Source: a virus
IMG/VR virus record: IMGVR_UViG_3300042522_001021
Span: 1 to 21,011 of that record
Length of the DNA stretch: 21,011 nt
Direction: 5' to 3' (one strand)
Shown: positions 15,701 to 21,011 of the stretch, piece after piece
How positions within the stretch are numbered: position 1 is the stretch's first letter
Layout: every line of letters starts with the position of its first letter
Position numbers and translations under genes: made by a program
The notes under the pieces: generated by a model
Told to the model about the DNA's origin: nothing
Database searches by the model: none
Seen by the model: only the letters and a program-made list of their open reading frames with translations

Positions 15701-15768
15701 GGAAGTTTAGATGAAATATAATTCATCAACTCTTGTTTAAAGGACGTAGATCCATTAATTTCAGCCAT
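12547..15768 (-). CDS. 20: Portal vertex protein, T4 gp20 family, interrupted by an intein
   Basis: Dodecameric DNA entry and exit channel that nucleates prohead assembly. The precursor has 1073 residues: N-extein 1-363, intein 364-834, C-extein 835-1073. The mature portal would be about 602 residues (T4 gp20 has 524). Family segments include FSEVANALDEICDEI, DIDPHTSS-like NIDPHTSSCLKIK, YIPMDKNQITYVHSDVW, RRAYRQLSMIEDSIIIYRLA, RLVFNVDVGNMPAPKAEAYL and, rejoined across the intein, TSVTQLAGA plus SNLGELADLMYFVKKLY, the conserved NLGE region of gp20. The last 66 residues are an unusual Gly/Pro/Ala/Glu tail. The start at 15768 has a GTAAATA box 5 nt upstream, and a terminator follows. It is flanked by gp15-like and gp13, its partners at the neck. 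Confidence 0.95.
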   Translation of the reverse strand: MAEINGSTSFKQELMNYISSKLPYSGFDTTQMVQNLNPKYRYFEDTGMKRAEVLSRHSISQNFEFNNETVGTVSSDKRYSEVMYANIQKDKLARVKDYRIMAAFSEVANALDEICDEIINIDPHTSSCLKIKYRNVNLSDFQKETIEKEFLKYTNYFDFEHKGWSYFRQLLVEGEIYWEHIIHKDYVEEGVLGVVQVPTELIDPVFSNVQNVMVKGYLYRKPKFDPNNPLKQIGIDYIPMDKNQITYVHSDVWNESKTMRLPFLENARRAYRQLSMIEDSIIIYRLARAPERLVFNVDVGNMPAPKAEAYLRKLITNYWSSKTYDPDQGNIVQKFKPQSILDNFWFAKRAGSEGTSVTQLAGACLAMNTKVPLLDGRTLTISEIEQEIKEDKKVWVYSTDPKTGHVAPGLVTWAGVTQEEAEVYKLTFDNGKELICTPDHKFPILGKGFVEAKDLEIGESMIPFYTKNEKISKNTNEYEMVYQNDTKTWEYTHRMVANFFKNVNEHEEMTYSEKYLSSKKDVIHHKNLNRFDNAPDNLAFINAKDHIILHRDIKFEPMIGTMASVERLKYLKENNYEKYEEYCKKISQNTKNMWSSFSEKEKTEHCSKISKEIKEYFSNLSPEERAVRAEISRENGKLGPIALGEKLKDSEFKKEYGSKISKGLKSKFAAMSEEERKIHFSKSYEKLLKNENYVNASKKLTETQSFIFDDKILKFVIDQVRGKTTHEVTKEDLCDIINNTPEILGHFLKLNEGRKIKNWCGTKISYTHFAPMVKSFGYKTWKQFRKECELFNHRLVSVEKLPNKIQVGTLTIDNEERYHGYHTFALDCGVFTKNSNLGELADLMYFVKKLYQSLKVPTTRLDPQDAFRDGADMLREELKFARFIIRLQNIFASGLKNGFITHLQLKGMWKEYELKEETIHIEFNVPTNFYELRESQKLELKVQNFGSLASNESISPSFAQKRYLGWSDIDIKANREFLRKDKELRWELTQIENMGPNWKQAIAAQAEAGGAPGGGAPGGGAPPSGGMGGGMGGGGMGGMGGAPPPPEGGEESPPPEAGAEAPPPAEGAPPAEG
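13267..14679 (-). mobile_element. Intein with HNH homing endonuclease in the portal protein
   Basis: A 471-residue intein. It begins at Cys (codon 14677-14679) with the block A pattern CLAMNTKVPLLDG, has block B LICTPDHKFPIL with TxxH at intein residues 74-77, and ends with CGVFTKN (Asn codon 13267-13269) followed by Ser as first C-extein residue. The nuclease domain is HNH type: IHHKNLNRFDNAPDNLAFIN then HIILH (intein residues ~160-187). It is followed by ~200 Lys/Glu-rich residues probably involved in DNA contact. The penultimate residue is Lys instead of the usual His, which occurs in some active inteins but may slow Asn cyclisation. The insertion point lies between LAGA and SNLGELADL, a highly conserved portal site, as expected for homing. 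Removal restores a continuous portal sequence in frame. Confidence 0.93.
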
Positions 15769-15773
15769 GATTC

Positions 15774-15780
15774 TATTTAC
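15774..15780 (-). promoter_or_regulatory. GTAAATA box, 5 nt before the portal gene
   Basis: GTAAATA then GAATC then ATG. It lies in the 18-nt gap after the gp15-like gene. Confidence 0.6.
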
Positions 15781-15786
15781 TCTGTA

Positions 15787-16911
15787 TTACGCTGAAATAT
15801 AGTTCAAGAATGTATTTATACTATTTGTGTCTTTCCAACCGACTGAGTTAACAACAGCAATATTAAAATCTCCTTGAGCAGATAAAGGTGGTAATGTCAG
15901 ATGAATAACATTCTCTCCCATTATAGTGTAATAAGAACTTGGAATTAAATAACCACTCAACGGTGGATAATATTCAAACTCAAATGAAGTTAAAGTTTGA
16001 TACATACTAGTTTGATTTGTGCTTATCAATATAGAAGTGGTATATTGAAGCATTTCTCCTAGTATATTAAATGATAGATTTTGATTTTTTGTTTTTATTA
16101 CTTGAGAATCTCCTACTAATTCTACTGGATAAGAACCATTGGAATTTAACAAATAAATATTTGTCAATAAAGGGGCAGCAGAAATAGATATAGTTTCTGA
16201 TTGTGTATTTTCCGCAGCTAATTCATCAAACAAATCATATTGTAGTATAGATCTGTTTGTTAAATGAAAATTAGAATCTATAAAATAAATAGTTTTGAGA
16301 GGATCTTTAGCAGCAGCAGGAAACAACCAACCCTTAATAGTGAAATTAGTAGTGGATTGAAATCTTGGTTTGTCTGTTGATTGCAATTCTATCGGTTGTT
16401 CTACCTGAATAGAACCGCTCCATAATACTTCAGAACGTATTTCGGATAATTCAGGCAAACCAAATTCAAACGGAATTTTCCAAGAAATTATTAAGTAAGG
16501 ATTAGAATACGGAACGAAATTCGAAAGAATTTGATCCATGTCGCTTTGATAATTAGTTAATATAGTAACCGAAACCCCGACATTAATTGGTATCGGCATT
16601 GGTACTTTTGGTGTTGTGGTATTAACTCCACGAGAAGCCGTGTTGTAAAATCCTTCGATTTTATTGAAAACTCTATTTTCGTCTCTATCAATAGAAGTTA
16701 TGTTAACAGCTATTACGGGAACTGTTATGTTTTGGGATTTGTTTATTATGTCTAAAAGAACCCGCTGAACTGGAGCATGAACATATCTTACCTTTATTTG
16801 TTCTTTTTCTACACGATTTTTATCGTATCTAGAAATAATAACATCGTCCATTGCTGCAACAAATTGCACCAGTAGATCGTGTATTTCAAAATAAAATCCT
16901 TTATTATACAT
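15787..16911 (-). CDS. 15: Tail completion / sheath stabiliser protein, T4 gp15-like, with C-terminal extension
   Basis: gp15 caps the finished tail and joins it to the neck. Residues 1-~205 follow T4 gp15: a short helical start, then IKVRYVHAPVQRVLLDIINK (the IxVPIxYAxKExF region), ITVPVIAVNITSIDRDENR, then VSVTILTNYQSDMDQILSNF matching the T4 ELSIFTRYEDDMFQIVEQIL segment, and FTIKGWLFPAA matching FEVNGWMYPP. The protein is 374 residues against 272 in T4; the extra ~165 C-terminal residues are beta-rich, with two Ig-like looking stretches (the last ends DFNIAVVNSVGWKDTNS). The start at 16911 lies 13 nt after a CTAAATA box, longer than usual, and is preceded by AGAAGAA, a possible weak ribosome site. 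It lies just upstream of the portal gene. Confidence 0.82.
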   Translation of the reverse strand: MYNKGFYFEIHDLLVQFVAAMDDVIISRYDKNRVEKEQIKVRYVHAPVQRVLLDIINKSQNITVPVIAVNITSIDRDENRVFNKIEGFYNTASRGVNTTTPKVPMPIPINVGVSVTILTNYQSDMDQILSNFVPYSNPYLIISWKIPFEFGLPELSEIRSEVLWSGSIQVEQPIELQSTDKPRFQSTTNFTIKGWLFPAAAKDPLKTIYFIDSNFHLTNRSILQYDLFDELAAENTQSETISISAAPLLTNIYLLNSNGSYPVELVGDSQVIKTKNQNLSFNILGEMLQYTTSILISTNQTSMYQTLTSFEFEYYPPLSGYLIPSSYYTIMGENVIHLTLPPLSAQGDFNIAVVNSVGWKDTNSINTFLNYISA

Positions 16912-16924
16912 TTCTTCTATACAT

Positions 16925-16931
16925 TATTTAG
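16925..16931 (-). promoter_or_regulatory. CTAAATA box, 13 nt before gp15
   Basis: CTAAATA followed by ATGTATAGAAGAA and ATG. The sequence 5 nt downstream is TAG, not a start codon; with promoter geometry the leader would be about 8 nt. Confidence 0.5.
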
Positions 16932-16944
16932 AAGAAATAATAAT

Positions 16945-18579
16945 TTAAACGAATCTTGAAATAAAATACTTGGGCAATTTCCTTACTGATCGTATAACCG
17001 CATCTGTGATTGTTCCATCTAAGATATAAGTGATACATTTATCATTTTTTGTTCTTACTCCTCTACCACAAGCTTGAATTAAATTATTCAACATTTTATT
17101 AACATACCAATCAGGATCTTCTTTGAAGAGTCTTTTAATTCGTTCGTCATTTAATGGCATGTATGCCGCTTTCAATAATATTTGAAATCTAGCCAGATCT
17201 TCTTTCAAATCTACTCCGAATGCCATTGAAGGACTCACTAATATAGTAGGTTCTTTTGATTCAATATGCTGTTTAATAATAGCTTCGTTATTTTGCCCGT
17301 CTATTCTGAATAGAAATCTAGGATCATTTGTTCGGTCTTTTAAATACTGAGTAATTTCCATAGTATGAGTATGGATAATTCCTTTTTGGTGTTTATGCAG
17401 TTCACATATTTTTAAAGTATTTTCGCATAACTTCGGAAGTTTTTCTTTTAAATTCTTAAAATTAATCTTTTCGCCTACTTTTACATAGATGGGAGCATTT
17501 TTAGGTTCAAATGCCGAATCTACTTCAATATACTTATATTTCTTGATTCCTAATGTTTTAGCAAAATTAGCATGATCAATAATTGTCGCAGACATTAACA
17601 ATACTTTGTCACCAAATCTAAAAATACTATCAGACAATCTTTCAACTCTGAGTGGCTTTAATGTTACACCTTCTAAGTTATGTTCAATTACATATTCACA
17701 TTCTTCCCATGTATCTAATGTTACTTTTATTTGAGAATGTAAATTACTAAAAAGTTTATACCTTTGAACATCAGAATCGATGAATGTACTCTTTTTCTTT
17801 TTGTTTAAAACTTTTTTAAGTTCTTCTACTTCGTTTCCTAAATTAATTTTAAGACTTTCCAACCAAATTCTAAACTTTTTGTAATTTTCTACTGGTACGT
17901 CTTGTGGTTTAAACCCTAGTCTTTTTAGGATTTTGTAATTTAAACTTCTACTAAAACGCTTTACCAATTCATCTTCTAGTTCCGAAGCTTCATCACAAAC
18001 AATATATTCTCTTCTCTTTACATGATCAGGAAGAGAAAGAAACATACTATAATTAAGAATTCCGAATTTGTTAATTAATGTATCTCTTCTATTATTATAA
18101 TAATCACAACGAGAGTTTAAAATGCATCCTTCTTTTAATTTAGAATTAAAAAGACAAGGAGCTACTTCCACATCACAACTTGGATCAACTCTACAAATAT
18201 AACTACTCTTTCCTTTCAAAGAAAATGCATCGTTAAAACTATTTGTGTATTGATCTTGTAATCCTTTTGTAATAGTCAGCGCAAAAGCTCCAAAAGAAGG
18301 TTCGTCTCTACATTCATCTGCTCTCAAATAATCTCCGTATTGATCTGCTCTGAAAGCATTATAAGATTCGATTAAATTTCTAAATTTATCGGTAGCATCT
18401 TTTGAGAAGTTTGCAAGTGTTTTTGATAAAAACGACTTACCACTTCCAGTGGGAGCACAACAAATTACAAATTTATATCCACTTTTAAAGGCGGAATCTA
18501 TCTCTTCAATTAAGTGTGTTTGTTCTTCAGAAGGTTCGTATTTTCCACCTTCGTAAGGAAAGTAATCTAACAATACCAT
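16945..18579 (-). CDS. XPD/DinG-type superfamily 2 DNA helicase with Cys cluster (Fe-S)
   Basis: ATP-dependent 5'-3' type helicase by family. The protein has 544 residues from ATG 18579 (a TTG directly before it is the alternative). Motif I is CCAPTGSGKS (residues 41-49) and the Walker B box is CDEAS (195-199), where Ser replaces the usual His. Motif V-like VSPSMAFGVDLKED and motif VI QACGRGVR (502-509) are present. Between motifs I and II, Cys residues at 129, 135, 142, 152 and 158, ending CDYY, match the 4Fe-4S cluster region of XPD/DinG helicases. Role in the phage is unknown; replication or recombination is likely. It has no TAAATA box and follows the 18595 gene by 15 nt, so it is probably co-transcribed with that gene as an early or middle gene. 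Confidence 0.9.
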   Translation of the reverse strand: MVLLDYFPYEGGKYEPSEEQTHLIEEIDSAFKSGYKFVICCAPTGSGKSFLSKTLANFSKDATDKFRNLIESYNAFRADQYGDYLRADECRDEPSFGAFALTITKGLQDQYTNSFNDAFSLKGKSSYICRVDPSCDVEVAPCLFNSKLKEGCILNSRCDYYNNRRDTLINKFGILNYSMFLSLPDHVKRREYIVCDEASELEDELVKRFSRSLNYKILKRLGFKPQDVPVENYKKFRIWLESLKINLGNEVEELKKVLNKKKKSTFIDSDVQRYKLFSNLHSQIKVTLDTWEECEYVIEHNLEGVTLKPLRVERLSDSIFRFGDKVLLMSATIIDHANFAKTLGIKKYKYIEVDSAFEPKNAPIYVKVGEKINFKNLKEKLPKLCENTLKICELHKHQKGIIHTHTMEITQYLKDRTNDPRFLFRIDGQNNEAIIKQHIESKEPTILVSPSMAFGVDLKEDLARFQILLKAAYMPLNDERIKRLFKEDPDWYVNKMLNNLIQACGRGVRTKNDKCITYILDGTITDAVIRSVRKLPKYFISRFV

Positions 18580-18594
18580 CAAACCATACTACTC

Positions 18595-18951
18595 TCAAAC
18601 AACCGAAAGATCAAGTGAATTTTTCTCAAATAATAATACTTTGCTATTGTAGAATCTAGAAACTTGATTTTTATTTAATGATAATAATCTGTAATAAAGT
18701 TCTGAGTCATTTTTAGAAATTGATTCTAACTTATAATCAAATGTCAAATAATTGTCAATTTTTTTAATATTAAATGGATACGGAAGTTCGTATTTTTTAT
18801 TTTCCCCAATATTATTTTTTAAATTAAAAATTAAATAATAATCTTTTTGTGAAAATAGAATTAATTTTCCTTCTTTAATTATTTTATTTTCCATTGAAAA
18901 AACTATATCTCTTTGTAAAAAATAATTAAAGTGACTTTCGATATTATCCAT
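18595..18951 (-). CDS. Hypothetical protein, 118 residues
   Basis: Not recognised. A small soluble protein, rich in Asn, Lys, Leu and Tyr, with alternating hydrophobic residues that suggest a beta-rich fold (GKLILFSQKDYYLIFNL, then KKYELPYPFNIKKIDNYLTF). No membrane segment or signal peptide. The start at 18951 has a GTAAATA box 6 nt upstream. It lies between the 18993 gene and the helicase; codon content is even more AT-rich than in neighbours. Confidence 0.8.
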   Translation of the reverse strand: MDNIESHFNYFLQRDIVFSMENKIIKEGKLILFSQKDYYLIFNLKNNIGENKKYELPYPFNIKKIDNYLTFDYKLESISKNDSELYYRLLSLNKNQVSRFYNSKVLLFEKNSLDLSVV

Positions 18952-18957
18952 TTGATG

Positions 18958-18964
18958 TATTTAC
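18958..18964 (-). promoter_or_regulatory. GTAAATA box, 6 nt before the 18951 start
   Basis: GTAAATA then CATCAA then ATG; one base longer than the common spacing. Confidence 0.5.
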
Positions 18965-18992
18965 AAAGAATATAAAAATGATCAAGAATTAA

Positions 18993-19478
18993 TTAATCCA
19001 TCCATCCATATCTTTCAGATTCAGACATAGTAAGATATGCATTATTTAAAATATATTTTCTGATAAAATTTGCTCCTCCTATAAAATTATCTTTTGGATC
19101 AACTTTTACCCACTGCAAACTAATTGGATGTAAAAACAAACCCCTTTTCATCCATGCTCTTACATCTTTTTGATTTACTGGATATTTATGAATCATATAA
19201 GTATCATCTAAATTTATATTTCGATGATCATGCATTAAAATATCCCAAGTAGTTACTAGATTGTATTTACGAGCATTAAATGGAGGTGGATTTGTTGGTG
19301 CTCTAAAAAGTAAACGAGTCATTCCGTGAAATGAACGGAGTAACTCGTTTGAATTTGTACACAACATTCTTCTATAGACTGGACGATTTTTAAGTAAAAT
19401 TCTACGACGTTTTATAAAAACTTCGCACAAATTATTACGTAAATCGTTTTCTAAAGAAAAAAGAGATAATTTCTGCAC
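18993..19478 (-). CDS. Hypothetical protein, possibly SH3-like barrel (WYL_2-like)
   Basis: A 161-residue protein. The start is GTG at 19478, because a GTAAATA box lies exactly 5 nt upstream and the gene then no longer overlaps its neighbour; a longer frame from an ATG at 19529 would run 47 bp into the cochaperonin gene. The pattern NNLCEVFIKRR, YRRMLCTNSNELLRS, LVTTWDILMHDHRNINLDD recalls small phage proteins of the WYL_2 type (beta-barrel, formerly DUF2693), where a CT motif is followed by a V-WD-xxx-R-x-x-x-D element; this is a weak, memory-based match. The C-terminal half (VRAWMKRGLFLHPISLQWVK, then NFIRKYIL) is not recognised. Confidence 0.75.
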   Translation of the reverse strand: MQKLSLFSLENDLRNNLCEVFIKRRRILLKNRPVYRRMLCTNSNELLRSFHGMTRLLFRAPTNPPPFNARKYNLVTTWDILMHDHRNINLDDTYMIHKYPVNQKDVRAWMKRGLFLHPISLQWVKVDPKDNFIGGANFIRKYILNNAYLTMSESERYGWMD

Positions 19479-19482
19479 ATAA

Positions 19483-19902
19483 TTATTTACTCTTTTGCTT
19501 CTTGGCAATACCAAACATACGTTGTTCATTAAGGAACATACCCTTCTTTACCTTACCGTATCCATCTATATCAAGATTAGCAACACTCACTCCCTTGTCA
19601 TTAGGGAAAATCACAATATCATCTTTCTTACAAAATTGTACGTTTGGTCCTGTTAGGACGACTTTTGCCTTTCGCCAAGCTTTTGTGTTTACATTTGTAG
19701 GAACATACAAACCATTACGCATTACAGCAGATCCCTTGGAATCTTCCACTTCATCAACGAATTCTACTAATACAATATCATCAAAAACAAAAGAAAGCTT
19801 ATAATCATCTAGTCCAAAAAAACCTTCGGAATTTCCATCTAGATCGATCATTCCCTTTTTATGTTTAACGTTATCCATGTGAGAAGGTAATTCTATAGCC
19901 AT
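19483..19902 (-). CDS. 31: GroES-like cochaperonin, probable T4 gp31 analogue
   Basis: In T4, gp31 replaces GroES so that GroEL can fold gp23; the capsid protein in this window makes the same role plausible. The 139-residue protein (T4 gp31 has 111) shows the GroES layout: a strand DDIVLVEFVDEVED, a Ser/Gly/Ala-containing mobile-loop-like stretch (SKGSAVMRNG), then GLYVPTNVNTKAWRKAKVVLTGP, then KKDDIVIFPNDKGVSVANLD, equivalent to the VGDxVIFxxxxG segment, and a last strand ending FLNEQRMFGI. The start is ATG 19902, with a TAACTA box 5 nt upstream; a TTG at 19935 would overlap the upstream gene. Sequence identity to GroES is low, so the call rests on the pattern. Confidence 0.65.
   Translation of the reverse strand: MAIELPSHMDNVKHKKGMIDLDGNSEGFFGLDDYKLSFVFDDIVLVEFVDEVEDSKGSAVMRNGLYVPTNVNTKAWRKAKVVLTGPNVQFCKKDDIVIFPNDKGVSVANLDIDGYGKVKKGMFLNEQRMFGIAKKQKSK
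19484..19490 (-). promoter_or_regulatory. GTAAATA box, 5 nt before the GTG start at 19478
   Basis: GTAAATA then ATTAT then GTG. It overlaps the stop codon of the cochaperonin gene (19483-19485) and defines the start of the next gene. Confidence 0.6.
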
Positions 19903-19907
19903 GAAAA

Positions 19908-19914
19908 TAGTTAA
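19908..19914 (-). promoter_or_regulatory. TTAACTA box, 5 nt before the cochaperonin gene
   Basis: The TAACTA variant, followed by TTTTC and ATG. Same variant and spacing as before gp22. Confidence 0.4.
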
Positions 19915-19931
19915 GACACTTCTTTTATAAA

Positions 19932-20315
19932 TCAATCATTTAAACCTAATTCTTCCAACATTTTTAAATTTTCTTCTACTTCTCTTTTAGAAGTTTCCAT
20001 AGCCTTTGCCAATAAAACCAAATCTGTGTCTTCTTTTTTAGGTTCTTCTTTGGTTTTCTTAATATAATTAATTCTTTTCTTTTTAACTCTTGGAAGCATG
20101 TTTAATACAAATTCGTATTGCTCTTGCTTCGTCTGAAATAATTTACCGTATTTGTTCGACGTTTCGTTGATGATCTGAGCAACATCGGAAGAATACATAG
20201 AACACCAGCGATTAACCATATACAAATTGAATTGAGTTTCGCCTTCATTGATGGTATTTAGTTTCTTCTTATTAAAAAGAACAGAATCTATAAAATTAAA
20301 TATTGTATCATCCAT
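19932..20315 (-). CDS. 62: Probable DNA polymerase clamp-loader small subunit, gp62-like
   Basis: In T4, gp62 works with the gp44 ATPase to load the gp45 sliding clamp. This 127-residue protein resembles the short gp62-like proteins of marine T4-type phages: [20 protein letters not shown] near residue 30-50 (the YxxxxVNRxLSxxxD element), an Asn-Glu helix, then [19 protein letters not shown] (the QYxFLxNxxxKxKR element), and a C-terminal helix pair with an alternating Lys/Glu pattern ending MLEELGLND. The start at 20315 overlaps the end of the GDP-fucose synthase gene by 8 bp (ATGGATGA), which suggests translational coupling. It has no TAAATA box. No gp44 or gp45 is in the window. Confidence 0.6.
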   Translation of the reverse strand: MDDTIFNFIDSVLFNKKKLNTINEGETQFNLYMVNRWCSMYSSDVAQIINETSNKYGKLFQTKQEQYEFVLNMLPRVKKKRINYIKKTKEEPKKEDTDLVLLAKAMETSKREVEENLKMLEELGLND

Positions 20316-21011
20316 TTATTTTTTTCTTGTAATCTTCGTATGCTAACTCCAAACCAACTTCAAATGGAGTTTCTTCGAAGTTTACCACAGATTTTAATAA
20401 TGAACAATCTAATTTTTTTCTAGGTGTTCCATCCATTGATGGATCTCCTGTTGTTATACTTCCATTAAAACCAACCACTTTTGCTATTTTTTGAGATAAT
20501 TCCAAAATACTCATTTCTTGATCAGTTCCTACATTAATCCAGTCAGGAGGATCTTCCAACTTTAACAATTCTAAACAAATTTTAGCTAGATCATCTACGA
20601 ATAGAAATTCTCTTTTAGGAGTACCACTTCCCCAAATTTTAACTTCCTGAGAATTGTTAATTTTAGCTTCATGAAAACGATGTATCAATCCCGGAATTAC
20701 ATGTGAATTTTCTGGATGATAATTGTCATTCATTCCGTAAAGATTCGTAGGCATTGCTGAATGATACGTGACTCCGTATTGCTTTCTGTAATATTGACAC
20801 ATCTTCAATCCAGCAATCTTTGCAATAGCATATGCTTCGTTTGTTGGTTCTAATAGAGAAGTTAGCAAAGAATCTTCTCTAATTGGTTGCGAAGCAAATT
20901 TTGGATATATACAAGAACTACCTAAAAACAGCAATCGTTTAACACCATATTTGTAAGAACTATTGATGATATTAGATTGAATAATAAGATTATCGTAAAT
21001 GAAATCTGCTG
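20308..21011 (-). CDS. fcl: GDP-L-fucose synthase, N-terminus cut by window edge
   Basis: NADPH-dependent epimerase-reductase converting GDP-4-keto-6-deoxy-mannose to GDP-L-fucose, a precursor for surface glycans. The frame is open to the right edge (234 codons visible), so the N-terminal Rossmann motif lies outside. Visible hallmarks closely match E. coli Fcl: [10 protein letters not shown] with the catalytic Ser and Cys, [14 protein letters not shown] with Tyr and Lys of Yxxx[24 protein letters not shown] with the catalytic His, and [17 protein letters not shown]. All catalytic residues that can be seen are intact, so it is likely active. It precedes a replication gene, with which it overlaps by 8 bp, and has no virion gene beside it. 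Phage copies probably alter host or phage glycans (inference). Confidence 0.95.
   Translation of the reverse strand, partial: ADFIYDNLIIQSNIINSSYKYGVKRLLFLGSSCIYPKFASQPIREDSLLTSLLEPTNEAYAIAKIAGLKMCQYYRKQYGVTYHSAMPTNLYGMNDNYHPENSHVIPGLIHRFHEAKINNSQEVKIWGSGTPKREFLFVDDLAKICLELLKLEDPPDWINVGTDQEMSILELSQKIAKVVGFNGSITTGDPSMDGTPRKKLDCSLLKSVVNFEETPFEVGLELAYEDYKKKING

Noticed and set aside
19479-19529. ATG start at 19529 for the 18993 gene
   Set aside because: It would overlap the cochaperonin gene by 47 bp, and the GTG at 19478 has a TAAATA box at exactly the common 5-nt spacing.
1013-19914. Bacteroidota-type promoters (TAnnTTTG) as the explanation of the start-proximal boxes
   Set aside because: The boxes read TAAATA and lack the TTTG part; the T4 late promoter is a much better match. 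The host phylum therefore stays open.
19903-19935. TTG start at 19935 for the cochaperonin gene
   Set aside because: It overlaps the upstream gene, and the ATG at 19902 has a box variant at the standard distance.
20934-20936. TTG start at 20934 for GDP-L-fucose synthase
   Set aside because: The frame stays open to the window edge and the upstream residues ([11 protein letters not shown]) are typical Fcl sequence, so the gene is cut by the edge.

Overview
The window is part of the genome of an AT-rich tailed phage with a contractile tail, distantly related to T4. This rests on a syntenic block of T4-type head and neck genes: major capsid protein (gp23), scaffold (gp22), prohead protease (gp21), a gp67/68-like core protein, head-completion nuclease gp4, neck protein gp13, portal gp20 and tail completion protein gp15, with a gp31-like cochaperonin and a gp62-like clamp-loader subunit. 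The host cannot be read from the sequence. Almost no start codon has a Shine-Dalgarno sequence. No tRNA, CRISPR array or integration module was seen.

Layout: all genes but one are on the minus strand, so transcription runs from high to low coordinates. From the right edge: GDP-L-fucose synthase (cut by the edge), clamp-loader subunit, GroES-like cochaperonin, two small unknown proteins and an XPD/DinG-type helicase (20.9 to 16.9 kb). Next come gp15-like, the portal gene carrying a 471-residue intein with an HNH domain, a terminator and gp13 (16.9 to 11.3 kb). Then follow a GIY-YIG homing endonuclease, a lipoprotein with the layout of a unimolecular spanin, a large protein with a 19-residue leucine/proline repeat, gp4 and a small unknown (11.3 to 6.4 kb). 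One plus-strand gene (5339-6358) interrupts the series. The prohead cassette gp21, core protein, gp22, gp23 follows and ends in a strong terminator. The left edge holds a gene remnant and a Vsr-like (EDxHD) homing endonuclease cut by the edge.

The most interesting signal is regulatory. A TAAATA box, essentially the 3' part of the T4 late promoter TATAAATA, lies exactly 5 nt before the start codon of 10 of 19 visible genes, and a TAACTA variant sits at the same distance before 2 more. The lone plus-strand gene has a full TATAAATA on its own strand, and the gp13 box is squeezed between a terminator and the start codon. If these are late promoters with T4-like geometry, transcription would begin at or next to the start codon, so many virion mRNAs would be leaderless. 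If not, the box is a non-Shine-Dalgarno translation signal. Its spacing also fixes two start codons, at 1015 and 19478.

How the parts work together: gp22 and the core protein build the scaffold, gp23 assembles around it on the gp20 portal, gp21 matures the prohead, and gp4, gp13 and gp15 finish head and tail ends. gp31 presumably supports gp23 folding. Three different homing-nuclease types (Vsr-like, GIY-YIG, HNH intein) sit beside or inside conserved virion genes.
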